Origin: Actinoplanes subtropicus
GTDB taxonomy: Bacteria; Actinomycetota; Actinomycetes; Mycobacteriales; Micromonosporaceae
Length of the DNA stretch: 64,000 nt
Direction: 5' to 3'
Assembly (NCBI RefSeq): GCF_000721705.1
Contig: NZ_JOJL01000021.1
Coordinates: forward strand, 443,181-507,180
The notes under the pieces were generated by a model, which worked only from the letters and a program-made list of their open reading frames with translations, made no database searches and was not told the DNA's origin. Numbering within the stretch: position 1 is the stretch's first letter; the number at the start of each line of letters is the position of its first letter. The translations under genes were made by a program, and so were the position numbers. Below, piece by piece: positions 36,070 through 44,244 of the stretch.

Positions 36070-36570
36070 TCAGGCGGCCAAGGGTGGCTGGTAGGCCAGG
36101 CCCAGGGACGACTCGACCACGGTGACGAACTGCTCGGCTGCTCTCAGGAGGTCGTCGGCCTCCCGGGGACTCACCACGCGCGGGATGCCGGCCTCGGCCG
36201 CGGCGCGCTTGGTGGCGCCCAGGGCGAAATAGCCGGCCCAGTCGGTGAACTCGGGGGCCACCAGGACCAGCAGCGACCAGACGCTCGTCACGCGGCTGCG
36301 GCGGGTGGGGGCGGCCGGGCGGGCGCGGGCGGCCAGCACGGCCGCCGCGGCACGCAGGGCGGCCAGATGCGCGGCCGCGTAGCGGAGGCCGTCGGGCCGG
36401 GTCAGCGCCGCCTCAGTGAGCCCCTGCCGGGCGATGGCCAGCAGTTGGGCAGGGGTGCGGTGCGGCAGCATGTGCGCCGGGACCGTGGGCGCCTCCGCCT
36501 GGACGGCCGCGGTGGGCGCATGTGCCAGGCCGGGCGCCCGTATGAGGGCCGGCGCCGTAGTGCTCGCCAT
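36070..36570 (-). CDS. SAV_6107-type HEPN domain protein
   Basis: The 166-residue helical protein matches the actinobacterial SAV_6107 HEPN family: GLRYAAAHLAALRAAAAVLAARARP, then TRRSRVTSVWSLL, ATKRAAAEAGIPRVVSPREADDLL and a C-terminal helix. HEPN domains are often RNases or nucleotidyltransferase partners; no canonical RxxxxH motif is clearly visible here, so activity is uncertain. ATG 36570 is preceded by GAGGAG at suitable distance; the frame remains open upstream to 36852 but without a ribosome binding site. It lies upstream of imuA' on the same strand, behind a promoter with PafBC- and LexA-type sites, which suggests a role in the DNA-damage response. Confidence 0.85.
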   Translation of the reverse strand: MASTTAPALIRAPGLAHAPTAAVQAEAPTVPAHMLPHRTPAQLLAIARQGLTEAALTRPDGLRYAAAHLAALRAAAAVLAARARPAAPTRRSRVTSVWSLLVLVAPEFTDWAGYFALGATKRAAAEAGIPRVVSPREADDLLRAAEQFVTVVESSLGLAYQPPLAA

Positions 36571-36909
36571 AGGTCTTGTCTCCTCGCGTGTGTCGCATCC
36601 GACGTGCCGTGCCGAACCGATCGCTGTCGAACCGATCGCTGCGGAGGAAGACGCAGCGCCCGTGTGGGCGAGCCGGCCGGGCGTGAAGCTTCCCCACACC
36701 ACACCCGGCCGGACCTTGCCGGCGGGTCCGCCGCCCACCACCCGGGGGTCGGGGGGCAGTGGGCGACGGTCCTGCCTTGTCTGAGGGCGCCGGACCCGCG
36801 AATGCCCGGAACCTCTCGTGCGGCACTTCGCGGGTGCCACACCCGGGAGCAAAGCCGCGAAACGTCACTCCCGGCGTCATCCCGGACGCCGGAGCCTGGA
36901 AGGAAGGCT
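36571..36909 (-). other. Long 5' leader of the HEPN gene
   Basis: About 340 bp separate the LexA-type box from the HEPN start. I see no gene. The stretch contains a tandem 14-bp direct repeat, AGCGATCGGTTCGA/CGCGATCGGTTCGG type, around 36612-36645, and several GC-rich inverted repeats such as GGGTCCGCC/GGCGGACCC. A long structured 5' untranslated region is the simplest reading. Confidence 0.5.
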
Positions 36910-36925
36910 TCGAACATCCGTTCTA
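36910..36925 (-). promoter_or_regulatory. LexA-type SOS box
   Basis: The sequence TAGAACGGATGTTCGA (minus strand) is a near-perfect match to the actinobacterial/Bacillus-type LexA palindrome GAAC-N4-GTTC with one mismatched flank base. It lies directly downstream of a good -10 (36936-36941), where bound LexA would block transcription of the HEPN/imu genes. Confidence 0.8.
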
Positions 36926-36935
36926 ACTACCGAAG

Positions 36936-36958
36936 ACACTAGCACGCCTGTACGACAA
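36936..36958 (-). promoter_or_regulatory. PafBC-type (RecA-NDp) damage-inducible promoter
   Basis: On the minus strand TTGTCGTAC (36950-36958), 8 bp, TAGTGT (36936-36941) matches the mycobacterial RecA-NDp/PafBC consensus TTGTCRGTG-N8-TANNNT in spacing and in most bases. Transcription would start near 36929, just ahead of the LexA-type box. The two motifs together suggest control by both damage pathways. Confidence 0.72.
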
Positions 36959-36980
36959 AAACGCGCCCGCGGCACCCCGG

Positions 36981-37862
36981 CTACGGCAAAACCTTTTCGA
37001 AGGCGAGCTGGTTGTACCCCTTGAGGTCGTAGAGCGGGATCTCCCGGTATCCGTGACTCCGGTACAGCGCCGCAGCCTCGGGCAACGCCGTGTGCGTGCC
37101 CAGCCGGAACGTGCGATACCCCTGCTCACCGGCCCGGCTCTCCAGCTCCGAGAGCAGCCGCCGGCCGAGCCCCAGCCCTCGGCAGGACTGACTTATCCAG
37201 ACATGCCGAATTTCTGCCACAGAACCAGGCTCACCGGCGAGCGGCTGCCAGATCCCGCACCCGATCGGCGCGGACTCCTCCATCGCCACCAGGAACTCGC
37301 CCCCGGTGACCGCCAGCTCCCCCGGCCGCAGCAGCGCGCTCTCCGAATACCCGGAGGGAAACCGCCCGTCGAGCTCGGCCGCATACTCCCGCAGGCAGAA
37401 CCGCGCGGCGGGCGAGTCGTCGGGAATCGCCGAGATCTCCACGGTCGCCATCCGCAGCAGCCGCCGCACCTGCTCCTGCGCCGCCACCAGCCGGTCGCGC
37501 TGGCCGGCCGTGAGCTGCCCGAGCAGCGCCCCCACGCTCTCCCGGGCCCGCACGTCGAGCTCGTCCCGAGCGTCGAGCCCGGCCGTGGTCAGCGCCGCGA
37601 CCCGCACCCGGCCGTCCTGCGGGTGCGGCCGCACCTCCACCAGCCCCTGGTCGGCGAGCGACCGCAGCATCCGGCTCACGAACCCCGAGTCGAGCCCGAG
37701 CCGGCGGCGCAGCTCGCGCACGTCGACCCCGTCCGGCCCGATCTCGAAGAGCAGCCGGGACTCGCTCCACGGCCGGGACAACCCGAGGTAGTGATCGCCC
37801 AGCACCCCGAGGCGCCGCGTGTAGTACCGGTTGAAGTCGCGTACGAGCTCGATCTGGTCCAC
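36981..37862 (-). CDS. MarR-GNAT fusion (bifunctional regulator/N-acetyltransferase)
   Basis: The 293-residue product joins an N-terminal MarR winged helix (residues about 1-145, with LLFEIGPDGVDVRELRRRLG and SGFVSRMLRSLADQGLVEV) to a C-terminal GNAT acetyltransferase (about 150-293, with acetyl-CoA motif SCRGLGLGRRLLSELE). This architecture is known; substrate and ligand are not predictable. I chose GTG 37862. A perfect palindrome 11-30 bp upstream (37873-37892) is a likely autoregulatory operator. The gene follows the permease by 32 bp on the same strand. Confidence 0.88.
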   Translation of the reverse strand: MDQIELVRDFNRYYTRRLGVLGDHYLGLSRPWSESRLLFEIGPDGVDVRELRRRLGLDSGFVSRMLRSLADQGLVEVRPHPQDGRVRVAALTTAGLDARDELDVRARESVGALLGQLTAGQRDRLVAAQEQVRRLLRMATVEISAIPDDSPAARFCLREYAAELDGRFPSGYSESALLRPGELAVTGGEFLVAMEESAPIGCGIWQPLAGEPGSVAEIRHVWISQSCRGLGLGRRLLSELESRAGEQGYRTFRLGTHTALPEAAALYRSHGYREIPLYDLKGYNQLAFEKVLP

Positions 37863-37872
37863 GCCTCCATAA

Positions 37873-37892
37873 TCTCTGACTACGGTCAGAGA
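37873..37892. promoter_or_regulatory. Palindromic operator, TCTCTGAC-N4-GTCAGAGA
   Basis: A perfect inverted repeat with 8-bp arms and a 4-bp centre lies between the permease stop and the MarR-GNAT start. Position and symmetry fit a binding site for the MarR domain of the adjacent gene. Confidence 0.75.
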
Positions 37893-37894
37893 AT

Positions 37895-39853
37895 CTAGAC
37901 TCCGCCCACGTGAATCACCGGCCGACGGGACGGATCGGGCTCGCTCTGGCGGATGATCTCGCGCACCACCGGCGCCGTGTCGCCGCGGCCGAGCAGCAGA
38001 TACCGGAACAGGTGCGCCAGCGGGCTGCCCTCGGCCCACGCGAAGTAGCAGTGCGGGATCACGCCGGTCGCGTCGCGCAGGGCGAGCAGCACCGCGGCGA
38101 TCGCGTTCGGCGCGGCCGGGCTCTGCACCCGCAGCACCCGGTGGCCGTCGACCGCCACCCCGCGCACCTCGAGCACCTCGCTGAACTTCGACGGGTCGAC
38201 CACATCCACCTCGAGGAACAGCACGTCGTGCCGGCCGGGCACCGGGTTCGTCCGGCGCTGCTCGCTCTCCTTGGACGCATACTCCGCCCCGTCGCCGCGC
38301 TGCCGCCGGTTGGTCACGATGTCCAGCTCGCCGTCGTTGACGATCGAGTCGGCGATGTACCGGCGGGCCGGCTCGTCCAGCTCTATCCGCTCGGCGCGCA
38401 GCTCCGTCGTCCGGCTGACCCGGGACACCAGCGAGACCAGGATGATGCCGGCCACGAACACCGCGGAGATGGCGATGCCGTCGGGTTTCTCGATGATGTT
38501 GTCGCCCAGCGCGTACAGCAGGATCAGGGTGAGGATCGCGAAGCCGACGGTGGCTCCCCGCTGTTTCGCCCGAAGGGCGGAGATCGTGACCGCGACCGCC
38601 CCGGAGACCATCATCGCCAGGATGCCGGTGGCATACGCGCCGGCCTGCGCGTCCACATCGGCCTGGAAGACCAGCGTGATGCCGATGCTGATCGCGGTGT
38701 AGACCAGCACGACCGGGCGCACCGCCCGGCCCCACTCGGGTGCCATGCCGTAGCCGGGCAGGTAGCGGGGCACGATGTTGATCAGGCCGGCCATCGCCGA
38801 GGCGCCCGCGAACCAGAGGATCAGGATGCTGCTGATGTCGTAGACGGTGCCGAAGCCCTCGCCGAGCTTGGCGTGCGCGAGGTAGGCCAGGGCCCGCCCG
38901 TTCGCCTGGCCGCCCGGCTGGAACTGCTCCTTCGGGATCAGCACGGTGGTGACGAAGCTGGTTGCGATCAGGTAGACGCTCATGATCAGCGCGGCCGTGG
39001 TGAGCAGCTTGCGGGTGTTGCGGATGCGCTCCTCCTGGTTGCCCGCCTTGATCAGCGGCATCATGCTGACCCCGGTCTCGAAGCCGGACAGGCCCAGGAC
39101 CAGGGCCGGGAAGGCCAGGATGGACGGCCCGACGACGCCGAGGAAGCCGCCGCCGGAGGACGTGAGCGCGTCGGTCCAGCGGGACAGCACGCCGGGCGTC
39201 GTGAAGACGTCGGCGAGGCCGACCACGGTGATCACCGCATTGAGCGCGAGGAAGACCGCGACCAGCGGGATCGCCACGCCGACCGCCTCGCTGAAGCCGA
39301 GCAGGAAGACAAACCCCAAGATCAAGAGCAGGACCACCGTGATGAGTACGGCGTGGCCATGCAGAAAACCCGGTAGATACGGATTTTCCGACATGTGGAC
39401 GGTGGCGTCGGCCGCCGACAGGGTGATCGTGATGATCCACGACGTGCACACGAAGCCCAGCAGGACCAGCACGAACACCTTGCCCCGCCAGAACGGCAGC
39501 AGGTGCTCGAGCATCGCCACCGAGCCCTGACCGTGCGGACTCTCCCGGGCGACCCGCCGATACATCGGCAGCATGCCGAACAGGGTCAGTGCCACGATCA
39601 GCAGGGTGGCCAGCGGGGAGAGCGCGCCGGCCGCGAGCGCCGCGATCGCCGGCAGATAGGACAGCGTGGAGAAGTAGTCGACCCCGGTCAGGCACATCAC
39701 CTTCCACCAGGCCTGCTCGTGGTCGGTCTGCGCGGACTCGGGGCCGACCGGCTGCACCCGGTGGGCGAGCAGCCAGCGGCTGACCCGATGACCCGGCACA
39801 TGCGGCCGCTCGGGGCTGGCCACCACGGCCGGCACATTGATCTCGGTGCTCAT
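37895..39853 (-). CDS. APC family amino acid permease with cytoplasmic C-terminal domain
   Basis: The 652-residue protein has about twelve transmembrane helices (residues about 45-470) of the amino acid-polyamine-organocation superfamily, with [18 protein letters not shown] near the start, where the APC substrate-binding helix lies. A soluble C-terminal part of about 170 residues follows (from [18 protein letters not shown]). The substrate is unknown. ATG 39853 ([11 protein letters not shown]) is preceded by GTGGAG; the longer frame upstream is antisense to the SDR gene. It may be controlled together with the following MarR-GNAT gene. Confidence 0.88.
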   Translation of the reverse strand: MSTEINVPAVVASPERPHVPGHRVSRWLLAHRVQPVGPESAQTDHEQAWWKVMCLTGVDYFSTLSYLPAIAALAAGALSPLATLLIVALTLFGMLPMYRRVARESPHGQGSVAMLEHLLPFWRGKVFVLVLLGFVCTSWIITITLSAADATVHMSENPYLPGFLHGHAVLITVVLLLILGFVFLLGFSEAVGVAIPLVAVFLALNAVITVVGLADVFTTPGVLSRWTDALTSSGGGFLGVVGPSILAFPALVLGLSGFETGVSMMPLIKAGNQEERIRNTRKLLTTAALIMSVYLIATSFVTTVLIPKEQFQPGGQANGRALAYLAHAKLGEGFGTVYDISSILILWFAGASAMAGLINIVPRYLPGYGMAPEWGRAVRPVVLVYTAISIGITLVFQADVDAQAGAYATGILAMMVSGAVAVTISALRAKQRGATVGFAILTLILLYALGDNIIEKPDGIAISAVFVAGIILVSLVSRVSRTTELRAERIELDEPARRYIADSIVNDGELDIVTNRRQRGDGAEYASKESEQRRTNPVPGRHDVLFLEVDVVDPSKFSEVLEVRGVAVDGHRVLRVQSPAAPNAIAAVLLALRDATGVIPHCYFAWAEGSPLAHLFRYLLLGRGDTAPVVREIIRQSEPDPSRRPVIHVGGV

Positions 39854-39935
39854 CCACGCTCCACTGGGCCCGGCGACTGACAGGTGCCAGGATGCCCTAC
39901 GGGTGCGACAAATCGATGAGCGTTGGAGGACACGG

Positions 39936-40772
39936 ATGGACCGGACCGTCGTGATCACGGGGGCGAGCTCGGGCGTCGGCCTCGCGGCCGCCGAGCAACT
40001 GGCCGCCCAGGGCGACCAGGTCGTGGTGATCGGCCGCAACGCCGACCGCCTGGCGGCGGCCGTGGCCAAGGTCAGGACCGCGGGCAACGGGCGCGAGCCG
40101 GGACAGTTCCGCGCCGATTTCGAAGATCTCGACGACGTACGCGCGCTCGCCGCCCACCTGCTCGAGACGTACCCGAGCATCGACGTCCTGGCGAACAACG
40201 CCGGCGGCATCATCGCCGGGTACCGGCGGACCAAGGACGGCTACGAGGCCACCATGCAGGGCAATCACCTCGCCCCGTTCCTGCTGACCAACCTGCTGCG
40301 CGAGCGGCTGACCGGCAAGCGGGTGGTGAACACGGCCTCGGACGCGCACAGCTCCGGCGCGCCCGACCCGGACGACCTGGTCGGCGAGCCGGCGAACTAC
40401 CGCGCGTTCCGCGCCTACGGCGCCACCAAGTCGGCCAACATCCTGTTCGCCGCCGAGGCACACCGCCGCTGGCCGGACGTGACCAGCGTCTCTTTCCACC
40501 CGGGCGTGGTGCGTACCAACTTCGGCTACGGCCGGGCGATGCGGCTCTTCTACAAGTACGCCCCGTTCCTGGTCTCGCCGGAGAAGGCCGGCGCGCTGCT
40601 GGCCTGGCTGATCACCGCGCCCGAGGACGAGCTGGTCAACGGCGGCTACTACGTCGGCCACCGGGTGCGGCAGCCGCGGCCGCACGCTGCCGACCCGGCG
40701 CTCGCCGCCCGGCTCTGGGACGCCAGCGCCGAGGCCGTCGGCTTGGGAAAAACCGGTGGCGCCGAGGGGTAG
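39936..40772 (+). CDS. Short-chain dehydrogenase/reductase
   Basis: The 278-residue product has the cofactor motif [16 protein letters not shown], the NNAG motif in VLANNAGGI and the catalytic YGATK motif. It most resembles the retinol-dehydrogenase-like SDR group; an NADP(H) preference is likely but the substrate is unknown. The start ATG 39936 is preceded by GGAGGA at 6 bp. It is the first gene of a tight plus-strand run extending through the carotenoid genes. Confidence 0.9.
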   Translation: MDRTVVITGASSGVGLAAAEQLAAQGDQVVVIGRNADRLAAAVAKVRTAGNGREPGQFRADFEDLDDVRALAAHLLETYPSIDVLANNAGGIIAGYRRTKDGYEATMQGNHLAPFLLTNLLRERLTGKRVVNTASDAHSSGAPDPDDLVGEPANYRAFRAYGATKSANILFAAEAHRRWPDVTSVSFHPGVVRTNFGYGRAMRLFYKYAPFLVSPEKAGALLAWLITAPEDELVNGGYYVGHRVRQPRPHAADPALAARLWDASAEAVGLGKTGGAEG

Positions 40773-40782
40773 AACGGACGGT

Positions 40783-41784
40783 ATGAGATACCGGACCCTC
40801 GGCACCAGCGGCCTGCGCGTGTCCGAACTGATCCTCGGCGCGATGACCTTCGGCGAGCAGGGCGGCGTCGGCGCGCCGATCGAGGAGTGTCGCAAGATCG
40901 TCGATGCGTACGCCGAGGCCGGCGGCAACGCGATCGACACCGCGATCAACTACCGGGAGGGGCGCAGCGAGGAGATCCTCGGCGAGCTGCTGGCCGGCCG
41001 CCGCGAGTCGTTCGTGCTGTCCACCAAGTACACGACCAGCCGGAACGTGGACGACGCGAACGCCGGCGGCAACGCCCGGAAGAACCTGCGCCACTCCCTC
41101 GAGACCAGCCTGCGCCGGCTGCGCACCGACTACCTGGATCTGTATTGGGTGCATGTCTGGGACGCGTCGACCCCGATCGAGGAGACGATGCGGGCGCTGG
41201 ACGACGCCGTACGGTCGGGAAAGGTCCTTTATGTTGGTATTTCCGACGCGCCGGCGTGGGTGGTCGCCCGCGGTCAGACGCTCGCGGAGTGGCACGGGTG
41301 GAACCCGCTGACCGCGCTCCAGGTGCCCTACAACGTGATCGACCGGGACATCGAGCGGGAGTTGCTGCCGATGGCCGAGTCGCTGGGCCTGGGGGTGACC
41401 GCTTGGAGCCCGCTAGCCGGAGGCATCTTGTCCGGAAAATACAGTAAAAATCTGACGGGCCCGACGCGGCACGACGCGGCGACGCTCAACGATCAGCAGC
41501 GCGCCGCGGCCGAAGCGGTGGAATCCGTCGCCGACGAGATCGGCGCCACCCCGTCGCAGGTCGCCATCGCCTGGACGGTCGCGCGCTCGACGGCGATCGT
41601 CCCGATCATCGGCGCCCGCTCGCTCCCCCAGCTCACCGACAACCTGGGCGCGATCGACGTGAAACTCGCCGCCGAGCAGGTCGACCGGCTGACCGCGGCG
41701 ACCGATTTCCGCCGCGGCTTCCCGCATGACTTCATCGACGGCATTGCCCCGTGGGTGTTCGGCAAGGCCCTGGTTGAAGAATGA
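40783..41784 (+). CDS. Aldo/keto reductase
   Basis: The 333-residue product is a TIM-barrel NADPH-dependent reductase. The Asp-Tyr-Lys-His set is visible in NAIDTAINYREGRSE, VLSTKYT and LYWVHVWD. It lies 10 bp after the SDR gene and overlaps the next by 4 bp. The carbonyl substrate is unknown; a role in the carotenoid pathway cannot be claimed from sequence. Confidence 0.9.
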   Translation: MRYRTLGTSGLRVSELILGAMTFGEQGGVGAPIEECRKIVDAYAEAGGNAIDTAINYREGRSEEILGELLAGRRESFVLSTKYTTSRNVDDANAGGNARKNLRHSLETSLRRLRTDYLDLYWVHVWDASTPIEETMRALDDAVRSGKVLYVGISDAPAWVVARGQTLAEWHGWNPLTALQVPYNVIDRDIERELLPMAESLGLGVTAWSPLAGGILSGKYSKNLTGPTRHDAATLNDQQRAAAEAVESVADEIGATPSQVAIAWTVARSTAIVPIIGARSLPQLTDNLGAIDVKLAAEQVDRLTAATDFRRGFPHDFIDGIAPWVFGKALVEE

Positions 41785-42263
41785 ACGGCATGGAACAGCA
41801 TCCGAACGTGGTCGCCGTGCGCGAGGCCCTGGAGGCGGCCGGCGCGCACACCGCCCAGGTCGTGGTCCTGGACGACGCCGTGCACACCGCGGTGGCCGCC
41901 GCCGAGGCGCTCGGCGTCGAGGTCGGCCAGATCGCCAACTCGCTGATCTTCGACGCCGAGGGTGAGCCGCTGCTGGTGCTCACCTCGGGCGCGCACCGGG
42001 TGGACACCGCCAAGGTCGCGTCCGCGCTGGGCATCGCGAAGCTGCGCCGGGCCACCCCGGAATTCGTCCGCGAGCACACCGGCCAGGCGATCGGCGGGGT
42101 CGCCCCGCTCGGCCACCCCAAGCCGGTGCGCACGCTGGTCGACGTCGACCTCGCGCGATACGAGGTGATCTGGGCGGCCGGCGGCGTGCCGCGGGCGGTC
42201 TTCCCGATCTCGTACGACGAGCTGGTCCGGGTCACCGCGGGCACGCCCACCGAGGTGGCCTGA
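41781..42263 (+). CDS. YbaK/ProX-type aminoacyl-tRNA deacylase
   Basis: The 160-residue product is a YbaK/EbsC-fold protein that hydrolyses mischarged aminoacyl-tRNA. Recognisable segments are VGQIANSLIF, SGAHRVDTAKVAS, the Lys-containing TPEFVREHTGQAIGGVAPLGH and a C-terminal VWAAGGVPRAVF. The amino acid specificity (Cys-tRNA-Pro, Ala-tRNA-Pro or other) is not clear. It overlaps the aldo/keto reductase stop (ATGA). Confidence 0.9.
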   Translation: MNGMEQHPNVVAVREALEAAGAHTAQVVVLDDAVHTAVAAAEALGVEVGQIANSLIFDAEGEPLLVLTSGAHRVDTAKVASALGIAKLRRATPEFVREHTGQAIGGVAPLGHPKPVRTLVDVDLARYEVIWAAGGVPRAVFPISYDELVRVTAGTPTEVA

Positions 42264-42269
42264 GGCCGC

Positions 42270-42920
42270 ATGCCGGTCACGCTGCACGTGTGGCGGGTGC
42301 CCCGCCACCGGGTCGGCGCCGCCTGGCTGCGCATCGCCTTCCGTCGCACGCCGCCGGGCGTCCGATTTGTCAAGTTCATGGGCACTGGCGATGGCTTTCA
42401 GCCGAAAAATGCGGACCTGACGCGGTACGCGGCGATAACCGTCAGCGACACGCCGGTCGGATACCCGACCTGGGACCGACTCGCGGTCGAGCGCGCCACG
42501 GTCGACCTCGAGCCGCTGACCAGCCGCGGCACCTGGTCGGGCAAAACGCCATTCCTCCCGCAACGCCGTGAATCCGGCGGCTTGACGCTCGCGCTGACCC
42601 GTGCCCGCTTGCGCCCCACCAGGGCGATGGCGTTCTATCGGGCGATCGCACCGGTGGCCCGCGAGGTCCGGCGAGCCCCCGGGCTGCTGGCCACGTTCGG
42701 CATCGGCGAGGCGCCGGTCGGCTGGCAGGGCACGGTCAGCCTGTGGCGGGATGCGGCGGACCTGACCCGGTTCGCGTACCGTCAGCCGGAACACCGTGCG
42801 GTGATCGCACGCACCCCGACCGATCGGTGGTACGCCGAGGAGTTGTTCGCCCGGTTCGCGGTTCGCGACCTGACGGGTGACCGGTCGGTGCTGGGGTGGC
42901 TGGAGGAGGGGCAGACTTAG
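42270..42920 (+). CDS. CrtA-like carotenoid monooxygenase (spheroidene monooxygenase family)
   Basis: CrtA enzymes add a keto group at C-2 of acyclic carotenoid ends. The 216-residue product has the family motifs FVKFMGTGDGF, SRGTWSGKTPF, FGIGEAPVGWQGTVSLWRD and WYAEELFARF. The length is slightly short but complete. It starts 6 bp after the YbaK gene and is followed by GNAT, CruF, glycosyltransferase and desaturase genes, so a carotenoid substrate is likely. It could supply the 2'-oxygen function of the end group that CruF hydrates at C-1'; that specific role is inference. Confidence 0.82.
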   Translation: MPVTLHVWRVPRHRVGAAWLRIAFRRTPPGVRFVKFMGTGDGFQPKNADLTRYAAITVSDTPVGYPTWDRLAVERATVDLEPLTSRGTWSGKTPFLPQRRESGGLTLALTRARLRPTRAMAFYRAIAPVAREVRRAPGLLATFGIGEAPVGWQGTVSLWRDAADLTRFAYRQPEHRAVIARTPTDRWYAEELFARFAVRDLTGDRSVLGWLEEGQT

Positions 42921-42922
42921 GT

Positions 42923-43501
42923 ATGAGGCTCGTTGCGTGGCAGCCGGACGACCTGCTGCGACGGCTCGACGACGTGGTCGCGGTCTACGGCGAGGCGATG
43001 GGCTACCGCCAGGAGCTGCTGCAGACCCGGCGCGGCTACATCGGCGCGCACGTCCGGCGGCAGGGTTTCCGAGCCGTCGCCACCCTCACCACCGACGGCC
43101 GGCTCGCCGGTTTCGGGTACGGCTACACCTCCGGCCCCGGCCAGTGGTGGCACGACCAGGTGCGCTCGGCGCTCGGCGAGCCGGCCCGCGAGCAGTGGCT
43201 GAGCGACTGCTTCGAGGTGGTCGAGCTGCACGTGCGGCCGGCCGCCCAGGGGCACGGGATCGGCGCCCGGCAGCTGCGGGCGCTGCTGGCGATGGCCGAC
43301 GGCAAGACGGTGCTGCTGTCCACGCCGGAGGCCGACGAGCAGAAGTCCCGGGCGTGGCGGCTGTACCGGCGGTTCGGCTTCGCGGACGTGCTGCGGCACT
43401 TCTTCTTCCCGGGCGACGAGCGGGCGTTCGCGATCCTGGGGCGGGAGTTGCCGCTGGCCGAGCGCCCCGCCGAGGACGCACCGGGCATCGTCGGCATTTG
43501 A
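42923..43501 (+). CDS. GNAT family N-acetyltransferase
   Basis: The 192-residue product has the acetyl-CoA-binding motif VVELHVRPAAQGHGIGARQL and the typical C-terminal RAWRLYRRFGF. The substrate is unknown. It starts 2 bp after the CrtA-like gene and overlaps CruF by 4 bp, so it is firmly inside the carotenoid operon; whether it acylates a pigment or is a passenger cannot be told from sequence. Confidence 0.88.
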   Translation: MRLVAWQPDDLLRRLDDVVAVYGEAMGYRQELLQTRRGYIGAHVRRQGFRAVATLTTDGRLAGFGYGYTSGPGQWWHDQVRSALGEPAREQWLSDCFEVVELHVRPAAQGHGIGARQLRALLAMADGKTVLLSTPEADEQKSRAWRLYRRFGFADVLRHFFFPGDERAFAILGRELPLAERPAEDAPGIVGI

Positions 43502-44244
43502 CGAAATATCCGGTTTGGGCGGCGCTCGGCGCGCTCATCCTGATCCAGATCTGCTACCCGCTCACGAGCGGCCCCACTCGTGCGGCATTGACCGATTCAG
43601 CCGTCCTTATCGGATATATCATCTCAATCGGCCACGCGGCGACGACCCGTGGGGCAAGAGTGGCCCTCGCCCTGATCGGCACTGCCACGCTCGGCGGCTT
43701 CGCGGTGGAGGCGATCGGCGTGGCGACCGGCTTCCCGTTCGGCACCTACGACTACTCCGGCCAACTCGGCCCGAAACTCCTCGGCGTCCCGCTGATCATC
43801 CCGCTGGCCTGGACCTGGATGGCCTGGCCGGCCTGGCTCGCCGCGCTCCGCCTGGCCCGCTCCACCCCCGCCCGGGTCGCGATCGCCGCCTTCGGGCTCG
43901 CCGCCTGGGATCTCTTCCTCGACCCGCAGATGGTCGCCGAGGGCTACTGGCGCTGGCCGGACCCCACCCCCGCGCTGCCCGGCGTCCCCGGCGTGCCGAT
44001 CGGCAACTACCTGGGCTGGTTCGGGTTCGCCCTGCTCCTGATGGCGGCGCTGACCACGGCCGGCGGCCGCGCCACGAAAACCCCGGACGCCGCCGACGCG
44101 CCGATCATCGTGCTCTGGTTCTGGACGTACGCTTCGTCCGTGCTCGCCCACGCGGTGTTCCTGGGGCTCCCGGCCTCCGCGGCCTGGGGCGGGGCGCTGA
44201 TGGGCCTCGCCGTCCTGCCGCTGGCCGTCCGGGTGCGGCGATGA
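43498..44244 (+). CDS. cruF: Carotenoid 1',2'-hydratase, CruF family
   Basis: CruF adds water across the C-1',2' double bond of the psi end of gamma-carotene-like pigments. The 248-residue integral membrane protein (DUF422) has about seven hydrophobic helices and the family segments GFPFGTYDYSGQLGPKLLGVP and AAWDLFLDPQMVAEGYWRW. The start is TTG 43498 overlapping the previous stop (TTGA); no better ATG/GTG lies nearby and downstream alternatives would cut into the first helix. The following glycosyltransferase and desaturase support the assignment. Confidence 0.88.
   Translation: MTKYPVWAALGALILIQICYPLTSGPTRAALTDSAVLIGYIISIGHAATTRGARVALALIGTATLGGFAVEAIGVATGFPFGTYDYSGQLGPKLLGVPLIIPLAWTWMAWPAWLAALRLARSTPARVAIAAFGLAAWDLFLDPQMVAEGYWRWPDPTPALPGVPGVPIGNYLGWFGFALLLMAALTTAGGRATKTPDAADAPIIVLWFWTYASSVLAHAVFLGLPASAAWGGALMGLAVLPLAVRVRR

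Noticed and set aside
36571..36852. N-terminal extension of the HEPN protein
   Set aside because: The frame is open, but the extension has no family similarity, and the good ribosome binding site lies at ATG 36570.
35113..36942. Plus-strand frame of about 609 codons over the repeat block and HEPN gene
   Set aside because: It is Ala/Pro/Gln repeat translation followed by antisense of the HEPN gene.
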